64,000 nt of DNA from Cohnella sp. SGD-V74 (GTDB taxonomy: Bacteria > Bacillota > Bacilli > Paenibacillales > Paenibacillaceae), in NCBI RefSeq assembly GCF_003001675.1, contig NZ_PVYW01000031.1:1-64000 (forward strand), written 5' to 3'. This document shows, piece after piece, positions 1 through 7,912 of this stretch. Numbering within the stretch: the stretch's first letter is position 1; every line of letters begins with the position of its first letter. The translations under genes and the position numbers were made by a program. The notes below the pieces were generated by a model that was not told the origin of the DNA, did not search any database, and was given only the letters and a program-made list of their open reading frames with translations.

Positions 1-95
1 TTGGGAGCAAGCTCCCTCCTAACTCCGCTCGACTTGCATGTATTAGGCACGCCGCCAGCGTTCGTCCTGAGCCAGGATCAAACTCTCCATGAAAG
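1..95 (-). rRNA. rrs: 16S ribosomal RNA, 5' end (cut by window edge)
   Basis: The reverse complement contains the universal bacterial 16S start (GAGAGTTTGATCCTGGCTC), followed by the GACGAACGCTGGCGGCGTG and AATACATGCAAGTCGA helices. The mature 5' end should lie near base 95. Only the first 95 or so nucleotides are present, ending in the variable V1 loop. The gene is the first of an rRNA operon running out of the window, downstream of pdaB as in B. subtilis. Confidence 0.97.
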
Positions 96-241
96 TTGAA
101 GCCGAAGCTTCTTAATCACAGAGCCTTTGAGGCTCATGATTTACAACTGGTATTGCTTGTTGTTTCTTACGCTCAATGTTCAGTTTTCAAAGAACAATCG
201 GTGTTTCTTTATTTCGTCACCGCGTTAACAGCGACCTTTAT
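96..241 (-). other. 16S rRNA transcribed leader with boxA-like element
   Basis: On the minus strand this leader carries GTTCTTTGAAAACTGAAC (about 181-198), the typical Firmicute pre-rRNA boxA/processing segment. Two small hairpins sit nearer the gene: GAGCCTCAAAGGCTC and GAAGCTTCGGCTTC. These would serve antitermination and RNase III-type processing of the rRNA precursor. No open reading frame is seen. Confidence 0.7.
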
Positions 242-271
242 AATGTATCACAACTGACTACCTCTTGGCAA
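242..271 (-). promoter_or_regulatory. Candidate rRNA operon promoter
   Basis: The minus strand reads TTGCCA, 18 bp, TACATT, about 140 nt upstream of the 16S 5' end and just before the boxA leader. The boxes are imperfect and other AT-rich hexamers lie nearby (TTATAA directly after), so the exact promoter is uncertain. Confidence 0.4.
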
Positions 272-395
272 CACTTTTTTTCAAACATCTTTTTGGCCGC
301 CATTTCGAAGCTTGTCAGCTCGTCCCCTCAAAAGCGGGGCGAAAGCTAATTTATCACAGATCGCCCATGCCGGTCAAGCCTTAAATTCGATTTTC

Positions 396-626
396 TCAAG
401 ATTTATGGCTTTTCGGCTTCAGACCCAGCGCATACCGGGATAATTCCCGCGGCGGAGCGATACGGGCGTACATGCGGAAGATGATCTTATACCGCCTTGT
501 AATGGCGTCCTTCACCGGTCCGTCCAACCGGCGATCGCTCATATCGAGCAGCATCTCGTCCATCTCCTTGCGGAGCAAATAGTCGAATTCCTTGCATTCC
601 TTGTCCGTAAACATCATACCGAGCAT
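396..626 (-). CDS. Small conserved hypothetical protein
   Basis: This is a 76-residue, charged, helical, soluble protein. It has no signal peptide or membrane segment. The N-terminal half (FTDKECKEFDYLLRKEMDEML) is acidic and amphipathic and the C-terminus is basic. A GGAGG lies 11 nt before the ATG, and a second in-frame ATG lies four codons later. I recall similar short proteins in Paenibacillus genomes but know of no function. It lies between the spoIIM-like gene and the rRNA operon, on the same strand as both, and could be co-transcribed with the former. Confidence 0.65.
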   Translation of the reverse strand: MLGMMFTDKECKEFDYLLRKEMDEMLLDMSDRRLDGPVKDAITRRYKIIFRMYARIAPPRELSRYALGLKPKSHKS

Positions 627-778
627 AGAGCGCGAATCCTCCCGTGATTAAGCAGCTTAGAGGGCCGGAACTTTCGCACTGCGATGACCTCGTTGGGAAC
701 GCTCCGGCGTGTTCTACTGTTATGCTCCTTTTCTGGCAACTTTATGACATCGGCTCATGGAATTCGCTCGACTCGGCG

Positions 779-1390
779 TTAAGGCTTCATTAGCCAATAA
801 GTGATCGTGCTCTCTACGACCGCCCCAAGCAGCAGAAATACGACGATAACAATCAATGCCGGCACCGACCCCGTCGCCGTCCGAACGAACGGCTGCCAAG
901 GCTCTTTCCTCCCGAAGGCGGACCCGAAAATCCCCCCGAGCAGAGTCAAACCGAATCTGATCCCGAACGCGCACGCCAGAAATACCGCAGACAGCTCCAG
1001 AATCCCGTGCGGAAGCAACCCTTTTACGACAAGCATGAATACGTTCTCCCCGCTCGCGGAGAAGCCCGACAACAAGTAGCCCAGGATCATTCCGTTGAGC
1101 ACCAGCATGGAGATCGGCATCAAGCCGGCCACGATCCCGAATCCCATCGCCATAATCGTCTTAAGAATGTTGTTCGCGGTGATGAGCAGGAAAGCCGTCC
1201 ATTCCGGATTGTCGGATGTGCGGATCGAATTCGAGATGCCTTCGAGCCCCTTCATCTGCTGCTCCAGATATTCCGTTGGCGCATTCGGCGTTCCCCCGAT
1301 GACCATTCCGGCGAAAAACAAAATGATCGAGAATATGAAATACGGACGAATTTCCTTCCATGTAAGCAGCAGTCCTGCGCGCGTAAACAT
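779..1390 (-). CDS. Stage II sporulation protein M family membrane protein
   Basis: This 203-residue integral membrane protein belongs to the SpoIIM/DUF95 family. Hydrophobic segments lie near residues 14-32, 66-88, 90-110, 118-143 and 172-196, with the family's glycine-rich GMILGYLLSG and LPHGILEL stretches. The LPHG(I/L)xE motif is characteristic of the family. SpoIIM proper acts in forespore engulfment with SpoIID and SpoIIP at the septum. Whether this paralogue does the same is not shown by sequence. It is divergent from pdaB across a 197-bp gap. Confidence 0.75.
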   Translation of the reverse strand: MFTRAGLLLTWKEIRPYFIFSIILFFAGMVIGGTPNAPTEYLEQQMKGLEGISNSIRTSDNPEWTAFLLITANNILKTIMAMGFGIVAGLMPISMLVLNGMILGYLLSGFSASGENVFMLVVKGLLPHGILELSAVFLACAFGIRFGLTLLGGIFGSAFGRKEPWQPFVRTATGSVPALIVIVVFLLLGAVVESTITYWLMKP

Positions 1391-1470
1391 AACCTTCCCC
1401 CATTCGGCCTACTAATCGACCATTCTCAACGTGCGTGATCAAAAGCGGGCTTTTCGAACTGCCGCTATAT

Positions 1471-1498
1471 GAATATCTCTATGGGTCAAGCATACATT
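1471..1498 (+). promoter_or_regulatory. Candidate SigE-type promoter for pdaB
   Basis: GAATATC, 13 bp, CATACATT lies 90 nt upstream of pdaB. The -10 matches the SigE consensus (CATACA-T) and the -35 matches 6 of 7 bases, though the spacer is one base short of the usual 14-15. A mother-cell promoter fits a gene for spore cortex peptidoglycan. Confidence 0.45.
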
Positions 1499-1587
1499 GA
1501 TAGTATCCAAGTCGGCGGCTAGTCCGTGATATACGCGAAGGCCAAGCCGTTAGACCACCCCACTCCGGAAAGGAGCCGATCGAATCC

Positions 1588-2388
1588 ATGAATCATTTTT
1601 TCGTATTTAACGGACGGCGCATTAAAAAAGCATTTTTTCTGACCGTGGCGGCCATTCTATCCATAGCCGTCATTTGGGTCGAGAAAAACAATCTGAGCGT
1701 CTTCGCTCCCCATCCCCCGGCTGCCGTGTACAACGTGCCGACGGACCGCAAAGTGATTGCGCTGACGTTCGACATCAGCTGGGGAGAGAAGCGGGCCGAA
1801 CCGATTATTGAGGTGCTTAAGGCGAAGAACGTGCAGAACGTCACCTTTTTCCTGTCTTCACCTTGGAGCAAAGCCCATCCCGACCTCGTCAAAAAGATCG
1901 CGGAGGCCGGTTACGAGATCGGCAGCCACGGCCATAAGCACGATAACTACAGTCAATACAGCGACGAGGAAATTCGCCGGCAAATTACGATAGCGGACGG
2001 CATTTTGCGGGAGGCTACCGGCAAGTCCCCTACGCTGATCCGACTTCCTAATGGAGATTTCGACAAGCGCGTGCTGCGCATCGCCGACGAGCTCAATTAT
2101 AAAGTCATTCAGTGGGATACCGATTCCTTGGATTGGAAAAACCCCGGGGTGGATACGATCGTGAACCGGGTCGTCGAGAGCGCTCACGAAGGCGATATCG
2201 TCCTGCTGCACGCCAGCGACTCCAGCAAGCAGACGCACGAGGCGCTGCCGGTCATCATCGACCAATTGCGCGCCAAAGGATACGAATTCGTAACCGTATC
2301 CCAGCTGATCAACCAGACGGAGACGAAGAGCAAAGTCGTGCAGGACCGTTCCGCCTGGAACGAGCTCGCTTCCCCGTACTTTATTTAG
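1588..2388 (+). CDS. pdaB: Polysaccharide deacetylase family sporulation protein PdaB
   Basis: This 266-residue protein has an N-terminal membrane anchor (about 13-30) and a NodB-homology carbohydrate esterase 4 domain (about 55-245). It is the PdaB group, needed for spore cortex maturation and for keeping spores dormant. Motif 1 reads LTFDISWGE, so the second aspartate of the usual TFDDG is Ile63. Motif 2 is SHGHKH (His114, His116, His118), and LLHASDSS matches the family. AGGAG lies 12 nt before the ATG. It is convergent with kbaA, overlapping it by 8 bp, in the same order as in B. subtilis. Confidence 0.9.
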   Translation: MNHFFVFNGRRIKKAFFLTVAAILSIAVIWVEKNNLSVFAPHPPAAVYNVPTDRKVIALTFDISWGEKRAEPIIEVLKAKNVQNVTFFLSSPWSKAHPDLVKKIAEAGYEIGSHGHKHDNYSQYSDEEIRRQITIADGILREATGKSPTLIRLPNGDFDKRVLRIADELNYKVIQWDTDSLDWKNPGVDTIVNRVVESAHEGDIVLLHASDSSKQTHEALPVIIDQLRAKGYEFVTVSQLINQTETKSKVVQDRSAWNELASPYFI

Positions 2389-2995
2389 CGGGCGCTGCGA
2401 CAGGCTGAGCTTCGGCGCGTTGGCCCAATATTTTGTGCAATTGCATGATCTGGTATCCGTTGCAGATGAACAGCGGAATCAGCTGGTACAGCAGCGAAGA
2501 GATATCGCCCGTTCTGAACGCGGGAATCGATTCGAGCACGGTGATCGCGACCATGAAGAAGATCGTCGGAATCCAGGCTCCGCCGGACGTCTGACTGACC
2601 TTAAACCATGCGACCAGCGCCGAACCGGCCAACAGAGCCAGCGGAACGACCCAGAACGTCATCGTCGGAAAATTCGAGTCGTATGTCCAATAGCCGATCT
2701 CGATCAGAACGAATAATGCCACAAACCCTTGAATCGCCACCCAATAATAAGGACGCTTGAAAATGCTGCGCGCGATATAATTCAACATCATATATGCGAA
2801 AAAGCCCATATGCGCGAAAGCGCCGAAAGTCATTCCGATCAGTGCCATCATCAGCACGTAAGACAGCCACCCGCTCGCCTCGACGTTGCGAAAGTCGGGA
2901 TTGAACAATTGAATGCACACGCTTCCGACTACAGTAACGATGGCACCGATCAGAATCGTCATGCCGAATAATTTCATCCATTTGCGTAAGCTCAA
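2381..2995 (-). CDS. kbaA: KinB signalling pathway activation protein KbaA
   Basis: This 204-residue membrane protein has about six hydrophobic segments (near residues 10-32, 42-67, 84-101, 107-126, 138-156 and 165-182) and a short Ala/Pro-rich cytoplasmic tail. KbaA acts upstream of the sporulation phosphorelay by activating the histidine kinase KinB. Identification rests on length, topology and its place between pdaB and gerD, the B. subtilis order. GGAGG precedes the start closely. It shares a divergent control region with gerD and overlaps the end of pdaB by 8 bp. Confidence 0.85.
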   Translation of the reverse strand: MSLRKWMKLFGMTILIGAIVTVVGSVCIQLFNPDFRNVEASGWLSYVLMMALIGMTFGAFAHMGFFAYMMLNYIARSIFKRPYYWVAIQGFVALFVLIEIGYWTYDSNFPTMTFWVVPLALLAGSALVAWFKVSQTSGGAWIPTIFFMVAITVLESIPAFRTGDISSLLYQLIPLFICNGYQIMQLHKILGQRAEAQPVAAPAK

Positions 2996-3089
2996 GTCCG
3001 GAAACCTCCTCTAAGTGATCAACTTACATTTTACCATGAACAAGCTAAAAAGCCATGAACAACTCCTTATATTCACAAGGTTGTCGAAG

Positions 3090-3096
3090 CATACTA
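3090..3096 (+). promoter_or_regulatory. Candidate SigG -10 element for gerD
   Basis: CATACTA, the typical SigG -10 heptamer, lies 33 nt before the chosen gerD start. The -35 region (TTATATT, 16 bp upstream) is a poor match to TGAATA, so this is a tentative forespore promoter. It fits the known forespore expression of gerD in B. subtilis. Confidence 0.45.
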
Positions 3097-3128
3097 CAGC
3101 CATAAACCCTATGATGGGAGTGGTCGGT

Positions 3129-3830
3129 ATGCGATATCGCTTGCGATGGTTCGGATGTCTGCTTGGCGCTTCCCTCCTGTTGACGTCTTGCGGTCAGGAG
3201 TCCGGAGGCGGAGGCGGCGGACAAGTCAGCTACAAAGAAGTCAAATCGATGGTCATTGACATCCTCGGTTCCGAAGAAGCCCAGAAGGCGATGGAGAAAG
3301 CCTCCACCGCTCAATACGGCGAAAGCACGCTGCAGATGAAAAGCATGACCCCTTCGGATCAGGCTCAGGTCAGATTGGCCGTCAAGGACGTCCTGACCGC
3401 GCCGGAATATTCCACCGTACTGGAAAGCATTATGCGCGACCCCAAGTTCGCGGGAGAATTCGCCAAAGCGGTCAGCAAGGACAACAAGCAGATTCATAAG
3501 GACTTGATGAAGGATCCGTCTTATCAGAAGGAACTCGTAGATATGTTTAAGACGCCGGAAATGGCGAAAGTCCTTAGCGATTCGATGAAAAATCCCGACG
3601 TCCGCAAAGTGATCATGGGTTCGGTCACCGAGCAGATGCAGAATCCGCTGTTCAAGCTGGAGATCATGAAGCTGCTGCAAAGCGTCGTGAAGGAAGAGCT
3701 GACTCCTAAGCCTCAGAAAAAAGAGGAAAAGAAGGAGGAAGGCGGAGAAGGCGGCGGCGAGGAAAGCGGAGAAGGCGAAGGCGGCGAGGGTGAGTCGGAA
3801 GGCGAGGGCGGCGGCGAAAGCGAGTCGTAA
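3129..3830 (+). CDS. gerD: Spore germination lipoprotein GerD
   Basis: This 233-residue lipoprotein has a signal peptide with lipobox LLTSC (Cys near residue 20), a glycine linker and a helical domain. That domain has GerD-like repeats containing PEY, DPKFAGEFAKAV and PSYQKELVDMF. In Bacilli GerD sits at the inner spore membrane and organises nutrient germinant receptors into clusters. The ATG at 3129 follows GGGAG by 9 nt; an upstream in-frame ATG at 3015 would add 38 residues before the signal peptide and was rejected. The C-terminal 35 residues or so are an unusual Lys/Glu tract passing into Gly-Glu-Ser repeats, likely disordered. Confidence 0.9.
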   Translation: MRYRLRWFGCLLGASLLLTSCGQESGGGGGGQVSYKEVKSMVIDILGSEEAQKAMEKASTAQYGESTLQMKSMTPSDQAQVRLAVKDVLTAPEYSTVLESIMRDPKFAGEFAKAVSKDNKQIHKDLMKDPSYQKELVDMFKTPEMAKVLSDSMKNPDVRKVIMGSVTEQMQNPLFKLEIMKLLQSVVKEELTPKPQKKEEKKEEGGEGGGEESGEGEGGEGESEGEGGGESES

Positions 3831-3835
3831 TGGAG

Positions 3836-3888
3836 AAAAAGGGCTGTTCCTGATCGGCGCCAATCGCCGAGAGGAGCAGCCCTTCTCT
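3836..3888. terminator. Bidirectional terminator between gerD and mrp
   Basis: A long hairpin has outer stem GGGCTG/CAGCCC, middle stem TCCT/AGGA and inner stem CGGCG/CGCCG. It is followed by T5 in the minus direction (good for mrp) and by TTCTCTT in the plus direction (weaker, for gerD). It is the only sequence between the two convergent genes. Confidence 0.8.
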
Positions 3889-3892
3889 TCGT

Positions 3893-5020
3893 TTATTTAC
3901 CGCAGCGTTCGATGATCGTTTGCGCCAGAGCGAGGTACTCCCGCCCGATCTCCGAATCGGCTTTGTAGACCGACGGAGAGAAGTCGGGTTCGGCGGGGTG
4001 GTTGTCGGGAGCCCCAAGCGGGAACTGCGCCAGCAAGTCGGTGCCCAGCGTCTCGGCCAGCTTGCCTCCGCCTCCCCGGCCGAATACGTACTCCCTCTCC
4101 CCCGTCGCTTTGCTCTCGAAATAAGACATGTTTTCGACGACGCCGATGATCTCGTGATTCGTCTTGATCGCCATCGCCCCGGCGCGGGCCGCGACGAAAG
4201 CGGCCGTCGCGTGCGGCGTCGTTACGATGATCTCCTTGCTCTGAGGGATCATCTGATGGACGTCGAGCGCTACGTCTCCCGTTCCCGGCGGCAAGTCGAG
4301 CAGCAAGTAATCGAGCTCGCCCCAGTCGATCTCGGCGAAGAAGTTGCGCAGCATCTTCCCAAGCATCGGGCCGCGCCATACGATCGGGCTGTTGTCTTCG
4401 ACGAAGAACCCCATCGAGATGACCTTCACTCCGAAGCGCTCGATCGGTTTGATCTTGTCTCCGACCTGCACCGGACGCTCTTCGATCCCCATCATATCCG
4501 GCACGCTGAACCCGTAGATATCGCTGTCGATCAAGCCCACGCGCTTGCCTTGGCGCGCCAGGGCGACCGCCAGATTCACCGTAACGGTCGACTTGCCCAC
4601 GCCGCCTTTGCCGCTGGCGATCGCGATGAACTCTACGCCGCTCTCCGGGTGAAGAATCGTGTGCCGCTCCAGACCTGCTCCGTGTCCTCTGACCGGCGCT
4701 TCCTGCGCTTTCGCCTGTGAACCCGCGGACGCGGAACCCGCCTCCCCCTGGCCGCCCTGCGCTTCCGCCTGCTCGCGCTCCGTCATCGCGCGAATGCGAA
4801 TATGAGGCTTGCCTTCGATCAGGCCAGAGAGCGCGTTAACGACGTCCTGCTCCACGCCGGCGGCCTGTCCCATGCTGTCCGGATGAAGCACGACGGTCAG
4901 CGAGACGGACGCTTCCCGAATCATCATATCTCGAATCAGCCCCAGCGCCGTTAAGCCCCGTTTAAGCGTAGGCTCAAGCACGGGCTGCAGAGCCTCCAGT
5001 ACATTTTCCTTAGTGACCAC
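3893..5020 (-). CDS. mrp: Mrp/NBP35-family P-loop ATPase (SalA-type)
   Basis: This 375-residue protein has an N-terminal MIP18/DUF59-like domain (about 1-80), an Ala/Gln/Gly-rich linker (about 85-115) and a deviant Walker A (GKGGVGKST, near 139-147). IDSDIYGFSVPDM and LDLPPGTGD follow. The family assembles or carries Fe-S clusters; the B. subtilis member SalA is also described as a regulator. No CxxC is evident near the C-terminus. It starts at GTG 5020, with GGAGG 7 nt upstream. A TGCTATAAT extended -10 overlaps the end of cwlD, so it may have its own promoter. Confidence 0.9.
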   Translation of the reverse strand: MVTKENVLEALQPVLEPTLKRGLTALGLIRDMMIREASVSLTVVLHPDSMGQAAGVEQDVVNALSGLIEGKPHIRIRAMTEREQAEAQGGQGEAGSASAGSQAKAQEAPVRGHGAGLERHTILHPESGVEFIAIASGKGGVGKSTVTVNLAVALARQGKRVGLIDSDIYGFSVPDMMGIEERPVQVGDKIKPIERFGVKVISMGFFVEDNSPIVWRGPMLGKMLRNFFAEIDWGELDYLLLDLPPGTGDVALDVHQMIPQSKEIIVTTPHATAAFVAARAGAMAIKTNHEIIGVVENMSYFESKATGEREYVFGRGGGGKLAETLGTDLLAQFPLGAPDNHPAEPDFSPSVYKADSEIGREYLALAQTIIERCGK

Positions 5021-5064
5021 AAGTCGACCTCCATCACTTAGTATTGCATGCCTTTACTATAGCC

Positions 5065-5070
5065 ATTATA
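5065..5070 (-). promoter_or_regulatory. Candidate extended -10 promoter for mrp
   Basis: The minus strand carries TGCTATAAT, a perfect extended -10, about 45 nt before the mrp GTG start and overlapping the cwlD stop codon. No good -35 hexamer is seen, which is usual for extended -10 promoters. Confidence 0.5.
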
Positions 5071-5884
5071 GCACAGGCTTGCCCGATTCACCGGACTGCG
5101 GCGAGGATTCCGGCTGTTCGGACGCGAATTTCAGAATTCCGCGGTAGATAGAGGCGGCCACCTTCCTCTGATACTCTTCGTCGGCAAGCAGACTGGCCTC
5201 TTCCGGATGCGACAGAAATCCGACCTCGACGAGCGCCGTCGGCATCTTGAGCGTCTTGAGCAGATACACCGTATCGGCCCGCTTGGCGATCCGCTGCGTG
5301 TTGCCCAGCACGTTCCGCAGCTCGGTCTGAATGTCCGACGCCAGCCGTTTCCCCTCCGCGTTATTGGCCGAATAGAACGTTTGGGCGCCGGACCATCTGG
5401 GCGACGGGATGCTGTTCATATGGATGCTGACGGTCAGATCGGCTTGCTGCTTGCTCACCTGATCGGCTCTGCGCAGCAGATCCTCCGTCTTGCGGCGGGA
5501 ATAGCCCTTCGTATCGGGCTGCGCCAGATCGTAATCGCCCTCCCGCGTCAGGAGCACCAGAGCTCCAGCCTGCTGCAGATAGTCTCTCAGATAAAGCACG
5601 ATCGCCAGATTCAGGTCCTTCTCGATGACTCCGTCCCGGCTGATCGCCCCTCCGTCCGCCCCTCCGTGTCCGGCGTCCAGCGCGATCACCTTGCCTGACA
5701 GCGGCAAGGTCCAATGCGTCCACGTACGCGACGACGGAATTTCGCTCAGGAACAGAGTCGCGGTCAAGGCGATCAAGCAGACGACGATTCCAAGCCGCAG
5801 CAGAGCCTGCCTCGTCATCCAGACGACCAGCCGCTTGCGCCCCTTCAGCATGTGAAGCCATGATTTACGATGTCCGTTTAACAA
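5066..5884 (-). CDS. cwlD: N-acetylmuramoyl-L-alanine amidase CwlD
   Basis: This 272-residue amidase_3 protein has one N-terminal membrane segment (about 25-45) and the zinc-site motifs IALDAGHGGADGG, a downstream Glu (VIEKDLNL), SIHMNS and VEVGFLSHPEE. With PdaA it makes muramic-delta-lactam in spore cortex, which germination lytic enzymes need. The start chosen is TTG 5884, because GAGGTGG lies 6-7 nt upstream; ATG 5851 has no clear ribosome binding site. Longer ORF versions run into sat and are spurious. The ribosome binding site lies in the 3' arm of the hairpin after sat. Confidence 0.88.
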   Translation of the reverse strand: MLNGHRKSWLHMLKGRKRLVVWMTRQALLRLGIVVCLIALTATLFLSEIPSSRTWTHWTLPLSGKVIALDAGHGGADGGAISRDGVIEKDLNLAIVLYLRDYLQQAGALVLLTREGDYDLAQPDTKGYSRRKTEDLLRRADQVSKQQADLTVSIHMNSIPSPRWSGAQTFYSANNAEGKRLASDIQTELRNVLGNTQRIAKRADTVYLLKTLKMPTALVEVGFLSHPEEASLLADEEYQRKVAASIYRGILKFASEQPESSPQSGESGKPVL

Positions 5885-5887
5885 AAT

Positions 5888-5944
5888 AAATCCACCTCGT
5901 CCCAGGGAAAGCTCCCTACATCTTATGGGACAAGGTGGATTTTT
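5888..5944 (-). terminator. sat terminator hairpin that also contains the cwlD ribosome binding site
   Basis: On the minus strand AAATCCACCTTGTCCCA pairs with TGGGACGAGGTGGATTT with one mismatch, giving a 17-bp stem over a loop of about 22 nt, then TTTATTTTG. The 3' arm holds the GAGGTGG that serves cwlD, and the T-rich tail runs into its TTG start. Confidence 0.8.
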
Positions 5945-5949
5945 ATGAA

Positions 5950-7128
5950 TTAGATCGAGTAGCTTTTGCTCGCTTCGGCCATTCCTTCGATCAGAATCGC
6001 CGCCACTTCCGGACGGGAGAACTCCGGCGGCGGGCAAATTCCGTCGCGCAGCAGCGCGCGAACCTTCGTGCCGGACAGTGTCAGATGGTCTTCCTTGCCG
6101 TGCGGGCAAGTTTTGCTGGACGCCATATTGCCGCATTTCGTGCAGAAGAAGCTGTGCTCGAAGTAGAGCGGCGTGATGCCCAATTGCTCCGAAGCAAACG
6201 ACTTCAGCAGCTCCTGCGCCTCATACGTGCCGTAGTAATCGCCTACGCCCGCATGATCCCGGCCGACGATGAAATGGGTGCAGCCGTAGTTTTTGCGCAC
6301 GAGCGCATGGAAGATCGCTTCGCGCGGCCCCGCGTAACGCATAGCTGCCGGGAACACGCCCAGGAAAACCCGATCTTGAGGATAATAGTTTTCCAGCAGG
6401 GCGAGGTAGCTCTTCATTCTCACATTGGCCGGAACGTCATCCGACTTCGTCTCGCCGACGAGAGGATTCAGGAACAGGCCGTCGACGATCTCCATCGCCG
6501 CTTTCTGAATATACTCATGCGCTCTGTGCACCGGATTGCGGGTCTGGAAGCCGACGACGGTCTTCCATCCTTTCTCCGCGAAGATGCGCCGGGTTTCCGA
6601 CGGGTCGAAATAAAACTCGTTAAACTTCTCCGGAACGGGACGGTTCAGCACTTGAACCGATCCTCCGATATAGGTGTCCGGACGGTCGAACAGCTTCACG
6701 ACGCCCGGGTGCTCCATGTCGTCCGTCTTGAACACCTGTACAGCCTCATGCCGCTTATCCACCTTGTAGATGCTCTCCACGTCGATCACGCCGTATACGA
6801 CGCCGTCGTTCTCTCCCACGAGGGCGGCTTTCTGGCCGACGGACAGCTTCTTCGCGTAGTCTTCGGATACCGCCAGCGTAATCGGAATGCTCCAGATCGC
6901 GCCGCTGGTCAGCTTCATATCGTTCACGACCGACAGATAATCGTCTTCGTTCATAAATCCCGTCAGCGGGCTGAACGCCCCGACGCCGATCAGGTCGAGG
7001 TCGGAGATCGTCCAAGCGTTGACAGGGATGGACACCCAGTCGGCCGCCTGGGCCAGCAGAGCTTCGCGCTCCTGTCCTTCGACTACCCGGTTAATCAATG
7101 TTCCGCCATGCGGCAAAATTGCGCTCAT
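5950..7128 (-). CDS. sat: Sulfate adenylyltransferase (ATP sulfurylase)
   Basis: This 392-residue homo-oligomeric ATP sulfurylase makes APS and pyrophosphate from ATP and sulfate, the first step of sulfate assimilation. It carries the active-site QTRNPVHRAH (about residue 195) and GRDHAGVGDYYG. A Cys/His cluster CTKCGNMASSKTCPHGKEDH matches the zinc site of short bacterial forms. No APS-kinase domain is fused. It follows cysH by 44 bp, probably in one operon, and ends at a strong hairpin. Confidence 0.96.
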   Translation of the reverse strand: MSAILPHGGTLINRVVEGQEREALLAQAADWVSIPVNAWTISDLDLIGVGAFSPLTGFMNEDDYLSVVNDMKLTSGAIWSIPITLAVSEDYAKKLSVGQKAALVGENDGVVYGVIDVESIYKVDKRHEAVQVFKTDDMEHPGVVKLFDRPDTYIGGSVQVLNRPVPEKFNEFYFDPSETRRIFAEKGWKTVVGFQTRNPVHRAHEYIQKAAMEIVDGLFLNPLVGETKSDDVPANVRMKSYLALLENYYPQDRVFLGVFPAAMRYAGPREAIFHALVRKNYGCTHFIVGRDHAGVGDYYGTYEAQELLKSFASEQLGITPLYFEHSFFCTKCGNMASSKTCPHGKEDHLTLSGTKVRALLRDGICPPPEFSRPEVAAILIEGMAEASKSYSI

Positions 7129-7172
7129 CTTCTGAGTAGCTCCTTCGTTAAGCGATAAATTTCCGTACCTTC

Positions 7173-7865
7173 TTATTTATGCAGACCGCATTCCGTCTTC
7201 TCGTTGCCGGCCCAACGTCCGGACCGAGGGTCTTCGCCGGGCATGACCGGCTTCGTGCAGTATTCGCAGCCGATGCTCGGGAAGTTCTGATCGTGCAGCG
7301 GGTTGTAAATCAGATCGTTCTCCCGAATGTAGGCCCATACGTCTTCCGTCGTCCAGGAGGCAATCGGGTTGAACTTGACCAGTCCGAACTTGGTGTCGTA
7401 CTCCACCTTCTTCGCGTTCGCGCGGGTAGGCGCCTGGTCGCGGCGAATGCCGGTAATCCACGCTTCGTACTGAGACAAAATCCGAGTCAGCGGCTCGACT
7501 TTACGAAGGTTGCAGCAGCCGGTAGGATCGCTCTTCCACAGCTCGGCGCCGTATTTCTCTTCTTGCTCTTCCGGCGTCAGCTTGGATTTGACCTCGACGA
7601 ATTTCAGGTTGTACCTCTCGGCAATGCGATCGCGCGTCTCGTAGGTTTCTTTGAAGTGAAAATCCGTGTCCAGATAGAAAATATCCGTCGAAGGGCTGAT
7701 CTTCTGGATCATATCCACCAGTACGACGTCTTCAGCGCCGAAGCTGCACGCGAACGTGATATTCGGGAACGTCTCGATCGCCCACGCGATGACGGTCTCC
7801 GGAGATGCGTTCTCGAACTCTTCCGCTTTGACGCGAATCAGATTTTCTTTTTCGATCAAGTTCAT
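7173..7865 (-). CDS. cysH: Phosphoadenylyl/adenylyl-sulfate reductase, Fe-S type
   Basis: This 230-residue thioredoxin-dependent reductase converts activated sulfate to sulfite. It has the Cys pairs CC (117-118) and CxxC (200, 203), which bind a 4Fe-4S cluster in APS-using enzymes, plus the catalytic ECGLH near the C-terminus (Cys226). With no APS kinase gene beside it, direct APS reduction is likely. The start chosen is ATG 7865 because GGAGG is 8 nt upstream; earlier in-frame ATGs are too close to it. A near-consensus SigA promoter lies upstream and sat follows. Confidence 0.93.
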   Translation of the reverse strand: MNLIEKENLIRVKAEEFENASPETVIAWAIETFPNITFACSFGAEDVVLVDMIQKISPSTDIFYLDTDFHFKETYETRDRIAERYNLKFVEVKSKLTPEEQEEKYGAELWKSDPTGCCNLRKVEPLTRILSQYEAWITGIRRDQAPTRANAKKVEYDTKFGLVKFNPIASWTTEDVWAYIRENDLIYNPLHDQNFPSIGCEYCTKPVMPGEDPRSGRWAGNEKTECGLHK

Positions 7866-7912
7866 CTTCATGACCTCCACTTAAACCCTAGTATTTAAGT
7901 ATGAATACATCC

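Noticed and set aside
3015..3128. Upstream ATG for gerD
   Set aside because: It would put 38 hydrophilic residues before the lipoprotein signal; GGGAG fits the ATG at 3129.
5885..6136. Extended N-terminus of cwlD from ATG 6136
   Set aside because: It would overlap the 3' end of sat and cross its terminator; the amidase homology and the GAGGTGG site support TTG 5884.
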